Of a DNA stretch of 64,000 nt, positions 9,398 to 17,553 are shown piece after piece. The translations under genes and the position numbers were made by a program. Origin of the DNA: VRUE01 sp033856195 (GTDB taxonomy: Bacteria > Actinomycetota > Thermoleophilia > Solirubrobacterales > 70-9); contig JAWVFL010000018.1 in assembly GCA_033856195.1 (NCBI GenBank), positions 1-64,000 of the forward strand, in the 5' to 3' direction. The notes under the pieces are model-generated. The model did not search any database. It was not told the origin of the DNA and saw only the letters and a list, made by a program, of their open reading frames with translations. Position 1 is the stretch's first letter; each line of letters opens with the position of its first letter.

Positions 9398-10831
9398 TCA
9401 TTCGCGATCGCCCCCCAGCGCGGCGAGCGCCCCGACGAGGCGCTCTCGCGTCTGCCTCGGCTCGATCACCTCGTCGACGAAGCCCTCGGCCGCGGCCACC
9501 TCGGCGCCGAGGTGATCCCGCGCATAGGCGCTCGCCAGCGCCCGGCGCAGTCCGATCGGATCCGAGGCCGCGGCAAGCTCGCGACGGCGCACGATCGTCG
9601 TCGCCGACTCCGCGCTCATCACGCCGATCTCGGCTCCCGGCCAGGCGAAAACCAGGTCGGCGCCGAGGTCGCGCGAGTTCATCGCGATGAAGGCGCCGCC
9701 GTAGGCCTTGCGCAGGATCACGGTCAGGCGCGGTACGGTGGCGCGCGCAAAGGCTCGGACCAGAGTGGCGCCGAAGCGGATCACCCCGGCACTCTCCTGC
9801 TCGAGGCCGGGCATGAACCCCGGCGTGTCGACGAGGACGACGAGGGGCAGGCCGAAGGCATCGCAGCGCTCGACGAAGCGGGCGCCCTTCTGGGCGCTTT
9901 CGGCATCGAGGATCCCGCCGAGGTAGCGAGGCTGGTTGGCGATCACCCCGACCGCCCTGCCGTCGATGCGAGCGAAGGCGGTGAGGATGCTGCGCGCCCA
10001 GCGCGGCGCCACCTCGAGCAGCGAGCCCTCGTCGACGATCCCGTCGCAGACCGCCCGCACGTCGTAGACGCGGCGGGGAGAGCTCGGCATCGCCGTTCCC
10101 GGGTCGGCGACGGCGGCGGGACTGCCGATCGCGCGGGGCGCGGAGGCCGCGGCGTGCTGGGGCAGGTAGGAGAGCAAACGGGCGGCCAGCCCGGCGGCCG
10201 CGCGATCGTCGTCGACGACGAAGTCGCAGACGCCGTTGCGCTCGTGGACGCGCGGGCCTCCCAGCTCCCGCATCCCGATCGTCTCGCCGGTGACCTCGCC
10301 GACCACCGCGGGCCCGGTGAGGAACATCGTCGCGTCCTCGGTCATCGCGACGAAGTCGGTCAGGGCTGGCGAGTAGCAGCCACCGCCGGCGGCGAGGCCG
10401 CCGATGATCGAGATCTGCGGGACCACGCCGGAAAGCAGCGCGTTGCGGCGGAAGACACGGCCGTAGCCGCAGAGCGCGGCGGTGCCCTCCTGGATCCGCG
10501 CGCCGCCGGACTCGATGAAGCCGATCACCGGGATCTTCGAGCGGGCGGCCAGCCCCAGCAGCCGCTCGATGGTGTCGGCGTGGGCCTCGCCCAGCGAGCC
10601 ACCGAGATAGCTCACGTCCTGCGCGTAACAGGCGACGGGGCGGCCGTCGACCCGCCCGATCGCGGCGACGACGCCGTCGCCGGACGCCGGAGCGGAGCGG
10701 AGGCGGCGCGAGACCACGCCCGAGCGGATCGCTTCCAGCGATCCCGCGTCGCAGAGCAGCGCGAGCCGCTCCAGGCAATCGCCGCCGGCTACCCGGTCGG
10801 TCCGCTCAGCTTGTGCCCGCAATGCGGACAA
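9398..10831 (-). CDS. Acyl-CoA carboxylase, carboxyltransferase (beta) subunit
   Basis: Carboxyltransferase of biotin-dependent acyl-CoA carboxylases, which makes malonyl- or methylmalonyl-CoA. The two oxyanion-hole regions are visible as GFIESGGARIQEG (about residue 100) and GGAFIAMNSRDLGAD (about 365). In Streptomyces PccB/AccB the residue after GGA(Y/F) sets chain preference (Asp422 propionyl, Ile broader). Here it is Ile, predicting acetyl- and propionyl-CoA use. At 477 residues it is shorter than the usual ~520 because the N-terminus begins close to the LERLALLCDAGS region. The TTG start at 10831 has a G-rich site upstream and overlaps the LmbU gene by 43 bases. No biotin carboxylase lies nearby, so the alpha subunit must come from elsewhere. 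It probably supplies extender units to the adjacent PKS. Confidence 0.9.
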   Translation of the reverse strand: MSALRAQAERTDRVAGGDCLERLALLCDAGSLEAIRSGVVSRRLRSAPASGDGVVAAIGRVDGRPVACYAQDVSYLGGSLGEAHADTIERLLGLAARSKIPVIGFIESGGARIQEGTAALCGYGRVFRRNALLSGVVPQISIIGGLAAGGGCYSPALTDFVAMTEDATMFLTGPAVVGEVTGETIGMRELGGPRVHERNGVCDFVVDDDRAAAGLAARLLSYLPQHAAASAPRAIGSPAAVADPGTAMPSSPRRVYDVRAVCDGIVDEGSLLEVAPRWARSILTAFARIDGRAVGVIANQPRYLGGILDAESAQKGARFVERCDAFGLPLVVLVDTPGFMPGLEQESAGVIRFGATLVRAFARATVPRLTVILRKAYGGAFIAMNSRDLGADLVFAWPGAEIGVMSAESATTIVRRRELAAASDPIGLRRALASAYARDHLGAEVAAAEGFVDEVIEPRQTRERLVGALAALGGDRE

Positions 10832-11388
10832 ACGTCGTCCCCCCGCCCCTGACTTCCATTGCTCATCGCCGCCTTCTCCCCGCGGCTTCCGTAACCCCTG
10901 GCGCGCAGTTCGAGCCGCAGATCGGCGACCGAGAGCCGCTCGTCGACCGCCGTCTCGATCCAGCGCCGCTGCTCCTCCTGCGACAGCGGCGCGAGCAAGA
11001 CGTGGTGGCTCCAGCTGAGCTTGTCACTACGTAGTGACAGATCGAACCTCGACGATACCCAGGCCATATTTCGCAGGCTGGCGACGTCGTAGCCGGTGAC
11101 CTTCGCCGCCTCGACGTATTTCTCGCCCCAGCGAGCCGTGCCGTAGCGAATCCAATCGCCGATCCACCACTGACTGCAGCGTCCTATCGCTCCCAGGCGC
11201 CGGCCCGCCGTCAGCCAATCCGCCTGCGCGAGATCCTCGTGCGGCACCCAGGCGACCTTGGAGATCGCACCGCCCGAAGCAGCCGGCACGGATGGCGGAC
11301 GTGTTCGTACGACTTCTGGGGACCCTGGCATCGAATGCCTCGCCGGTTGGCTGAATGAGGTGCCCGCGCGCTCGCGTTGCGAACGCAT
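10789..11388 (-). CDS. LmbU-family transcriptional regulator
   Basis: A 199-residue DNA-binding protein of the LmbU/NovE type, a family known as pathway-specific activators in antibiotic clusters (lincomycin, novobiocin). Supporting segments are WWIGDWIRYG, KVTGYDVASLRNMAWV and LSWSHHVLLAPL, the typical order in the family, between residues 55 and 145. The ATG at 11388 follows GAGGGAGG with ideal spacing. The C-terminus carries CPHCGHK, a half zinc-ribbon-like CxxC that is not part of the core domain. It overlaps the carboxylase gene, so it is probably co-transcribed with the PKS block it may control. Confidence 0.75.
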   Translation of the reverse strand: MRSQRERAGTSFSQPARHSMPGSPEVVRTRPPSVPAASGGAISKVAWVPHEDLAQADWLTAGRRLGAIGRCSQWWIGDWIRYGTARWGEKYVEAAKVTGYDVASLRNMAWVSSRFDLSLRSDKLSWSHHVLLAPLSQEEQRRWIETAVDERLSVADLRLELRARGYGSRGEKAAMSNGSQGRGDDVCPHCGHKLSGPTG

Positions 11389-11442
11389 CGCGCCTCCCTC
11401 GCTGACACGATTATGTGTACAGGAAGAGGTTCAATGCATGCT

Positions 11443-11457
11443 GCACCAATGTGGTGC
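11443..11457. promoter_or_regulatory. Inverted repeat upstream of the LmbU gene
   Basis: GCACCA-ATG-TGGTGC is a perfect 6-base inverted repeat with a 3-base centre in the 124-base gap between the PucR gene stop and the LmbU gene start. On the minus strand it is followed within 30 bases by GCATTG, 16 bases and CATAAT, a possible promoter. It could be an operator for one of the two neighbouring regulators. The sequence shows only the symmetry. Confidence 0.4.
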
Positions 11458-11512
11458 GCAAGCAGGCGCGGGAGCGCCAAAGTGTCCTATCTATCAGTCG
11501 AATGACCGACTT

Positions 11513-12709
11513 TCAGTCTTCACCGACAGCGCGCAGGTGCGGCTGGGCCTGCTCCCCGTCCAGTTCCTCGAGCACCAGCGCCACCTCGATCTCGGCATGG
11601 CAGGTGTGGAGCAGCCTGCCCAGCGCCTCCTCGGCCTTGCGCAGCCGGCGCTGGACCGTATGGCGATCGACGCCCAGCGCGGCGGCGGCTGTAGCGGCGT
11701 TGAAGCCGGCGTCGATGTAGGCCCGCAGCGTCTCGCGCAGGCCCACCCCGGCGTCGCCCTGATCGTCGAGCGGGGCGAGGTAGGTCTGACGCAGTGATTT
11801 GGCCAGCAGCTCGTCGCGCAGGACGGCGGCAAGCAGAACCACGTCGCTCGCTCGCGTCAGGGGCTGGGGGCGGCGCAGCATCACCTGATGGGCGGCCCTT
11901 GCCTCGTGATGGGTCAGGCGCCAGCCTTCCAGCCCCCGGCGGGGCTCGCCGACGGCGAGCTTGACGTCGCCGAGCACGCCGGCGGCCAGGTATCGCTCGA
12001 CCTCGCTCGCCGCAAGGCGCCGGCGCCCGCCCAGCCAGGCCCAGACGTTGTCGTGACCGCCCGCCACCACCAGCGGTTGGCGATTGAGACCGGCCGCCAG
12101 GGTGCGCGCCGCCACGTCCGGCCGGGAGCCACTCACGACCAGACCAAGGTGCCAGGCGTCGAATTCGTAGTCGAGGCCGGCCGCGTCGAGCGCGGCGTTC
12201 CCCTCCAGCAGTCGCTGGACCCGTTCGGCCAGCCGCTGCGCCGGAGAGCGACGCATCCGCTCCAGCTCTTCCATGTAGAGGGTGGAGACGTTGGCCATGA
12301 GGCGATCGACGTGCGGGCCCAGGCTGCGCAGCAGCTGCCGCATCGTCTCGTTGGGAAGCTGGGAGGCCTCGTCGAGGATGAACTCGCCGACGATTCTGTC
12401 CCCGGCCGCGTAGCGACGCAGCACGGTGTCGAGTTTCACCCCGCTTCGCGCGGCGCGGCGTGCCTGCGCCGTGGCCGCCTCCGGTATCGGGCCTTCCCAC
12501 TCCTCGCCGTGTTCGATCCCAAGCAGCGCGTAGTCGACCGCCTCGGCCACGGTCGCGCGCAGTCCCGCCCTGTACTCGGGGTCGTCGCCTTCCGCCGGCG
12601 CGCTGAGCTGCCGTACGTGATTGAAGATCGTGTCTTCGATCTCGGCGGATCGCGCCCGCAGCCGGGCCATGACCTCAGTCCGGACCTCGTCAAGCACCTC
12701 TAGCCGCAT
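11513..12709 (-). CDS. PucR/CdaR-type helix-turn-helix regulator
   Basis: A 398-residue regulator. The C-terminal ~60 residues (YIDAGFNAATAAAALGVDRH, then TVQRRLRKAEE) are the PucR-type HTH, and the central region (RQPLVVAGGHDNVWAWLGG) matches the degenerate GGDEF-like domain of this family. The N-terminal 150 residues are helical with an RsbR/RsbT-antagonist-like look. ATG 12709 is chosen because AGAGGGGGG precedes it; in-frame starts at 12727 and 12745 lack such a site. Family members sense small molecules and are often autoregulated. Its position upstream of the PKS block suggests local control, which is inference. Confidence 0.85.
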   Translation of the reverse strand: MRLEVLDEVRTEVMARLRARSAEIEDTIFNHVRQLSAPAEGDDPEYRAGLRATVAEAVDYALLGIEHGEEWEGPIPEAATAQARRAARSGVKLDTVLRRYAAGDRIVGEFILDEASQLPNETMRQLLRSLGPHVDRLMANVSTLYMEELERMRRSPAQRLAERVQRLLEGNAALDAAGLDYEFDAWHLGLVVSGSRPDVAARTLAAGLNRQPLVVAGGHDNVWAWLGGRRRLAASEVERYLAAGVLGDVKLAVGEPRRGLEGWRLTHHEARAAHQVMLRRPQPLTRASDVVLLAAVLRDELLAKSLRQTYLAPLDDQGDAGVGLRETLRAYIDAGFNAATAAAALGVDRHTVQRRLRKAEEALGRLLHTCHAEIEVALVLEELDGEQAQPHLRAVGED

Positions 12710-12734
12710 TGCCCCCCTCTTCGCCATATACAAG

Positions 12735-12761
12735 CTAGTACGCAAACTTCCGTCGTGTCAA
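12735..12761 (-). promoter_or_regulatory. Candidate promoter for the PucR-type gene
   Basis: Minus-strand TTGACA (12761-12756, a full consensus -35) is followed after 15 bases by TACTAG, 26 bases before the chosen ATG at 12709. The spacing is short and the -10 match only fair, so this is a tentative sigma-70-like promoter. Confidence 0.35.
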
Positions 12762-12788
12762 CTCGTGGGCTGATCTAGGCTGCTGGCA

Positions 12789-13298
12789 ATGAGCGTCATC
12801 GACGAGCTGATCGCGAGCAACAGGGAGTTCGCGGCGCCGCTCCCCGACAAGCACCTCGACGTGCAGCCGAGCCGGCGGCTGGCGATCGTCACCTGCATGG
12901 ACTCGCGGCTCGACGTCTTCGCCGCTCTGGGCCTATCCGACGGCGAGGCGCACGTGCTGCGCAACGCCGGCGGGGTGATCACCGACGACGTGATCCGCTC
13001 GCTGGCGATCTCGCAGCGGCTGCTCGGCACCCGCGAGGTGATGCTGATCCACCACACTGATTGCGGCATGCAGAAGATCAGCGACGACGGCTTCCGCGCC
13101 GAGCTGCAGGAGGACACCGGGGTCGCCCCGGCCTTTGCGATCGAGTCCTTCGCCGACGTCGATGCCGACGCGCGCCAGTCGATCCTGCGCGTGCGCCGCT
13201 CCGCCTTCCTCCCCCACCGTGACGGCGTGCGCGGCTTCGTCTACGACGTCGACACGCACCGCCTGCGCGAGATCGAGGCCGGCGCCGCTATTCGCTGA
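12789..13298 (+). CDS. Beta-class carbonic anhydrase
   Basis: Interconverts CO2 and bicarbonate with a zinc bound by Cys-His-Cys. The 169-residue product shows CMDSR (first Cys plus the Asp/Arg dyad, about residue 37), RNAGG, and HHTDCGM (His and second Cys, about residue 94), the pattern and length of the small mycobacterial Rv1284-like enzymes. It is divergent from the PucR gene, and its last 11 bases overlap the convergent PQQ dehydrogenase gene. Bicarbonate supply for the nearby acyl-CoA carboxylase is a plausible but unproven link. Confidence 0.92.
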   Translation: MSVIDELIASNREFAAPLPDKHLDVQPSRRLAIVTCMDSRLDVFAALGLSDGEAHVLRNAGGVITDDVIRSLAISQRLLGTREVMLIHHTDCGMQKISDDGFRAELQEDTGVAPAFAIESFADVDADARQSILRVRRSAFLPHRDGVRGFVYDVDTHRLREIEAGAAIR

Positions 13299-14835
13299 CG
13301 CGAAAGGCGGCTATCACGGCCTTCTGGCCGGCGGCGGCGGCGACGCCGGCCGGAGCGATCAGAGTGTCGCCCTCGGCCATCACGCCGGAATTGGTGCCCG
13401 CGGGGAGCGATTCGCGCCAGACGACCTGGCCGGTCTTGGCGTCGAAAGCGCTCAGCGAGCCTTCGTAGGTGGTGGCGAAGACGAGGTCGTTGACCGCCGT
13501 CGTCGCGCCGAAAGCCGGGCTGGCGAGTTCTTCTTTCCATTTCAGCTTGCCGGTCGCGGCGTCGAGCGCGACGATTTCGCCGCTCGCCGTTCCCGGTTCC
13601 TGCTTTTCGGCGCCGGAGAGGATCGTCACCGGGCTGTTGACCACCGGCACGAAGACCAGAGAGCCGTCGGTCGACATCGGCGAGATCACCCCGCCCAGTG
13701 AGCCGGGATAGACGGTCGAGGGAGTGTCGATCTTCGACTCTTCGCCGCGCATCGCCAGCAGGCCGTCGTCGTCGTGACCGTTGTGCTTGCCGACCGTGAC
13801 CTGCCAGATGACTTTGCCGGTCTTCGGATCGGCGGCGAGCACGATCCCCGACTTGCCGGCGGCGACGACGATCGGCTTGCCACCGGCGTCCATCAGGATC
13901 GGCGGTCCCTGGAAGTCCCAGTCGTAGATGTCGTGGGGGGTCACTTGGTGGTACCAGTCGAGCTTGCCCGTCTTGGCGTCGAGCTTGACCAGCGAGTTGG
14001 TGTAGAGGTTGGGACCGGGCCGGCTCGAGCCAAAGGGGTGTTCGCTCGTGCCGGGGAACGGCGCCGGATTGCCGACGCCGAAGTACATCGAGCCCTTGCC
14101 GTCGAAGGCGGGCGGGTACCAGACGCCGCCGCCGGAGTTGACCTTGGGGTCCCCCCAGAGGGTCGTCGGCACCGTGTCGAAGTGCCACTTTTTCTTGCCG
14201 GTCTTCGCGTCGAGCGCCCAGAGGATGCCGGCGCCCCCGCCTTCGTAGAGCTCGCTCGTGTTGAGCGGCACGGTCGAGACATAGACCATGCCGTCCTGAT
14301 AGCCGGGCGCCATGTCGATGCCCTCGTGTCGGTTGCGAGTCAGTGCCTTCGACCAGAGCTGTTCGCCGGTTTTCTGGTCGAGGGCAAAGGCTTCGGTGGG
14401 AGTGGCGCCGAAGACCTTGCCCTCGGCGACGACGATCCCGTTCGGGCCGACGTCGGGCTGTTCGAAGGTCGCTGTCCAGAGCACTTCGCCGGAGTCGAGG
14501 CTGAGCGCCTGAACGTTGGAGGCGAGGTCCTGCGAGTAGATCACTCCCTTGTCGATCACCGGGGTGGAGGCGTAGCTGCCGAAGTTGCTGGTGCCGGGGA
14601 TCGGCGCCGTCCAGGCGACCGAGAGGCTGCTGACGTTCGAGCTTTCGATCGAGCTCGTCGGGTTGCGGGTATTGGCCGCATCGACGCCGGGGTATCCGGA
14701 GCCGGTGAAGCTCGCTTCTTCGCCGCTATCGCCAGAGGAAGATCCGCAGCCGGCCAGCGCCGCGACGAAGAACGCGACCGCCAGCAATCCCGCCGCCGCC
14801 CGCGCGACCTTCGAAACGTTGCTCAGGTTCCTCAT
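13288..14835 (-). CDS. PQQ-dependent alcohol dehydrogenase-like lipoprotein
   Basis: A 515-residue quinoprotein-type propeller with a lipoprotein signal (hydrophobic stretch ending LAGC, Cys30), so it is likely anchored outside the membrane. Alignment by eye with MxaF/XoxF places the catalytic Asn in GNPAPF and the catalytic Asp in TPHDIYDWDF. The Asp two residues after it is the extra acidic residue seen in lanthanide-dependent (XoxF/ExaF) enzymes, where calcium enzymes have Ala or another small residue. No adjacent Cys-Cys pair is visible. The ATG follows GGGAGGCGGGGAG, 33 bases after the N-monooxygenase stop, so it is probably the last gene of that unit. It could instead be a non-catalytic PQQ-fold protein, but the conserved active-site residues argue against that. 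Confidence 0.85.
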   Translation of the reverse strand: MRNLSNVSKVARAAAGLLAVAFFVAALAGCGSSSGDSGEEASFTGSGYPGVDAANTRNPTSSIESSNVSSLSVAWTAPIPGTSNFGSYASTPVIDKGVIYSQDLASNVQALSLDSGEVLWTATFEQPDVGPNGIVVAEGKVFGATPTEAFALDQKTGEQLWSKALTRNRHEGIDMAPGYQDGMVYVSTVPLNTSELYEGGGAGILWALDAKTGKKKWHFDTVPTTLWGDPKVNSGGGVWYPPAFDGKGSMYFGVGNPAPFPGTSEHPFGSSRPGPNLYTNSLVKLDAKTGKLDWYHQVTPHDIYDWDFQGPPILMDAGGKPIVVAAGKSGIVLAADPKTGKVIWQVTVGKHNGHDDDGLLAMRGEESKIDTPSTVYPGSLGGVISPMSTDGSLVFVPVVNSPVTILSGAEKQEPGTASGEIVALDAATGKLKWKEELASPAFGATTAVNDLVFATTYEGSLSAFDAKTGQVVWRESLPAGTNSGVMAEGDTLIAPAGVAAAAGQKAVIAAFRVSE

Positions 14836-14868
14836 CTACTCCCCGCCTCCCTCGTCGTCGCCGCGACC

Positions 14869-16191
14869 CTATGCGACCGATTTATAACTGTCAAGTAATT
14901 CGCTATTTGCGATCATAAGTGGCTGCAGAACGCGGTTGGAGAGCAACCCGAGCGCCCCGAGGTTGGCGAAGCCCGGCCCCTGGCTGAGCCCGGCGAGACC
15001 GGGGATATGCAGTCGCGGCTGCATCCCCTGCAACTCCAGGTTGCGGCCGATCGGCACCTCGCTGCCGGCCGGCCGATCCCAGATCGGCCCGCTGCGGCGC
15101 TCGATCTCCTCGCGCACCGTCGCCGGGAAGAGCGTGCGCAGCTGCGCCAGCAGGTCGAAGCCGGTGCAATTGGCGACGAAGTCGTGCTCCCTGTTGCCGG
15201 GACCTTCCGGGGCCTCGAACTCGAGTCGCACGCCCTCGCCGCTCCCCGCTGCGGCGACGTCGGTGACGCGTCCGGTGACGAAGCGACAGCGCTCGTCGTA
15301 GGCGATCGCCGCGAGGCTGGGCGGGTCGAAGACGCCGCGGTCGGAGTGCTTGACGAAGTCGCGCCTGGTCTGCTGGTCGAGCGACTCCCATTCGACCGTG
15401 TCGGGGTTGGAGAAGACGCGGTTCTCGAGGAAGCTCTCGCCGCGGCTCATCGGCAGCATCGGCGTGTAGATCGTGAAGCGGCAGTCCGGCCGCATGCCGC
15501 GCAGGAACATCGTCGCGCTGAGCGCGCTCTCCCCGCCACCGACGATCGCCACGTCGCATTGGCTGTCCTCGGGGATGCGGGCGAACTCCTCGCGCCTGCT
15601 GTCGCAGTGGAAGACCCGGTCGGCGACGGCCGGCTCGTGCGGGAAGGCGCGGTGGATACCGGGTCCCGTCAGCACCAGAGCCCCGCCGATGTGCCGCGAC
15701 TTGCCGCCGTCCTCTTCGGCTTCGACCACCCAGCGCTCGCCATCCTCGTCGAGCGTCACCTGCGTGACCCGGGCCGGCAGGTGCTCGACGCCCTCCGTCG
15801 CCCGCGAGAGCACCCAGGTCAGGTACTCGCCGTAATCGCGGTGGCGCACCTGGGGCGAGCCGGCATCGACCCAGCGGGCGTAGCGGCGCTTGCTGATCAT
15901 GTGCTGCTGCCAGGTGAACTGGGCAAGCGCGGCGTCGATCGCCTCGCCCGCCTCGCCGAACTCGACATGGCTCTGGTAGGGGAAGCCGACGTCCTTGATC
16001 GGCGTCACCGCCAGCGGCTCCTCGCCCGAGGTCATGCCGTTGCGGCCCTTCCAGGAGGCGGCGACCTCGGTGCCCTCGATCACCAGGATCGAAAGCTGGG
16101 TAAGGCCCAGGCTGTTGAAGATGTGAACCTTCGTGGCGATGCCGGCGGCCTTGGCGCCGGCGCCGACGACTATGAGGTCGTATTCAGCCAC
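14869..16191 (-). CDS. MbtG-like L-lysine N6-monooxygenase
   Basis: A flavin N-hydroxylase. The FAD motif VVGAGAKAAGIA at the N-terminus, DVGFPYQS, RWVDAG, the NADPH motif IVGGGESALSA, RGESFLEN with FSNPDTVEW, SDRGVF, and the C-terminal LSQGPGFANLGALGLLSNRV all follow mycobacterial MbtG, which hydroxylates the lysine epsilon-amine for mycobactin. I start it at GTG 16191 (440 residues), which has AGGGGG just upstream. An in-frame GTG at 16245 would place the first codons inside a 10-base inverted repeat. No NRPS or siderophore gene is present nearby, so the product may be a free N-hydroxy amine intermediate of this cluster rather than a siderophore. Confidence 0.85.
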   Translation of the reverse strand: MAEYDLIVVGAGAKAAGIATKVHIFNSLGLTQLSILVIEGTEVAASWKGRNGMTSGEEPLAVTPIKDVGFPYQSHVEFGEAGEAIDAALAQFTWQQHMISKRRYARWVDAGSPQVRHRDYGEYLTWVLSRATEGVEHLPARVTQVTLDEDGERWVVEAEEDGGKSRHIGGALVLTGPGIHRAFPHEPAVADRVFHCDSRREEFARIPEDSQCDVAIVGGGESALSATMFLRGMRPDCRFTIYTPMLPMSRGESFLENRVFSNPDTVEWESLDQQTRRDFVKHSDRGVFDPPSLAAIAYDERCRFVTGRVTDVAAAGSGEGVRLEFEAPEGPGNREHDFVANCTGFDLLAQLRTLFPATVREEIERRSGPIWDRPAGSEVPIGRNLELQGMQPRLHIPGLAGLSQGPGFANLGALGLLSNRVLQPLMIANSELLDSYKSVA

Positions 16192-16201
16192 GGCACCCCC
16201 T

Positions 16202-16246
16202 GGTGCAACGCTTTGTGGTCCTGTCAGGGACGTAACGCGTTGCACC
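16202..16246. promoter_or_regulatory. Intercistronic 10-base inverted repeat
   Basis: GGTGCAACGC (16202-16211) and GCGTTGCACC (16237-16246) are perfect complements separated by 25 bases, which themselves hold a small GTCC/GGAC stem. The element fills the gap between the P450 stop (16249) and the N-monooxygenase start (16191). As RNA it would be a long two-part hairpin just before the ribosome binding site; as DNA it could be an operator. There is no T-run, so a simple terminator is unlikely. Confidence 0.55.
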
Positions 16247-16248
16247 TC

Positions 16249-17553
16249 TCATGCGAGGACAGTGCTCCGGGGCTTGGCGACGACGAGGCCGTGCTGGGCG
16301 GGGCTGAAGGCGATCGCGCTCCGCCTCACGCGCTCCGAGCGCGACTCGACCGGCTCCAGCTCGACCTCCTCCAGCACGGTGCGCAGCACGCGCTTCATCT
16401 CCTGTTCGGCGTAGCTGGCGGCGAGGCAGCGGCGGGCGCCGCCACCGAAGGGGATCCAGGTCGGCACCGCCGCGCGCTGCTCGAGAAAGCGCTCGGGGAC
16501 GAAGCTGCCCGGCTCCTCGTAGACGTCCTCGCGATGGTGGATCAGGTAGACGCAGGGCGCGATCAGCGTGCCGGCGGGAAGGTCGTAGCCGCCGAGTGTC
16601 GCGGGCTTGAGCAGGCGACGCACGACGACCGAGACCGGCGGTCGCAGGCGCAGGGTCTCCTTGATCACCGCGTCCAGGTAGGCCTCCCCCTCGCCGGCGA
16701 GCAATTCCTCCTGCAGCCGCGCGAGCTTCTCGGGGTGGCGGAGGAGGCGCTCGAAGACCCAGGCCAGCGAGCTCGAAGTCGGGCCGTCGGTGAGCAGCGT
16801 CAGCAGTTCGTCGCGCAGGTCCACCTCGCTCAGCGGCGAGCCGTCCTCGTTGCGCGCCTCGATCAGGATCGAGACCGCGTCGCGGCGGCCATCCTCTCCC
16901 GCCATTCGCCGCCGCCGCACCTCCGCCAGCACCTCCTCTTCGACCGGCGCCATCGCCTCCCGCCAGCCGCGGCTGCGTTCGAGCCAGCGCGGGCCGCGAA
17001 GGGCAAGCTTGCGCAGCCGGCCATCGTCGTTGACCGCCTCGGTCAGGTTGGTGAGCAGGGTTCGGAGGTGGTCCAGGCGCCCACCGTCGTCGCCGAAGAC
17101 GGCCCGCATCACGACCTCCTGGGTGAGCGCCTGCATGCGGGGCCAGAGCCTGAACGGCTCGCCGACCGGCCAGGACCGCACTTCGCGCCGCGCCAGCGCG
17201 GTCATCATCTCGGCGTCCTCGCGCATCCGCTCGCCGTGGAAACGCGGCAGCATCAGCTTGCGGCGAGCCATGTGCTCGGGCTCCTCGCTCAGCATCACCG
17301 AGTGCGCCCCCAGCACCGGCCTCAGGGCAAGGTTCGGCACGCCCACGCCGAGATCGTTGGTGTCGGTGGAGAAGACCCGTTTGACGTCCTCGGGATCGGA
17401 GAGCACGACCCAGGTGCCGAGGTGGCGCAGGCGCAGGGTGAAGGTGTCGCCGTAGCGCTCGCGGCAGCGCTCGAGCATCGGCAGCGGCTCGCGCGACCAG
17501 CGGATCGACTGCAGCAGGCGCGGGGCGCGGGGACCGGGAGGAAGCTTCGCCAT
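16249..17553 (-). CDS. Cytochrome P450 with atypical I-helix
   Basis: A 434-residue heme monooxygenase-fold protein. ExxR is in KETLRLRPP, the PERF region is VPERF, and the heme Cys is in FGGGARRCLA. The I-helix reads LLTDGPTSSSLAW where most P450s have AGxE/DT(T/S). The acidic residue and the following Thr that protonate and cleave dioxygen are replaced (Thr-Ser). Such losses occur in P450s using substrate-assisted or non-monooxygenase chemistry. The ATG overlaps the chorismate-mutase-like gene stop (TGATG), so translation is coupled. The substrate is unknown. Context suggests an aminochorismate- or N-hydroxylysine-derived intermediate. Confidence 0.9.
   Translation of the reverse strand: MAKLPPGPRAPRLLQSIRWSREPLPMLERCRERYGDTFTLRLRHLGTWVVLSDPEDVKRVFSTDTNDLGVGVPNLALRPVLGAHSVMLSEEPEHMARRKLMLPRFHGERMREDAEMMTALARREVRSWPVGEPFRLWPRMQALTQEVVMRAVFGDDGGRLDHLRTLLTNLTEAVNDDGRLRKLALRGPRWLERSRGWREAMAPVEEEVLAEVRRRRMAGEDGRRDAVSILIEARNEDGSPLSEVDLRDELLTLLTDGPTSSSLAWVFERLLRHPEKLARLQEELLAGEGEAYLDAVIKETLRLRPPVSVVVRRLLKPATLGGYDLPAGTLIAPCVYLIHHREDVYEEPGSFVPERFLEQRAAVPTWIPFGGGARRCLAASYAEQEMKRVLRTVLEEVELEPVESRSERVRRSAIAFSPAQHGLVVAKPRSTVLA

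Noticed and set aside
14869..16191. Siderophore cluster based on the MbtG-like gene
   Set aside because: No NRPS, salicylate synthase, siderophore receptor or iron-regulated box was recognised. The neighbouring PabB half has PIKGT and no isochorismate- or salicylate-type signature was recognised in it.
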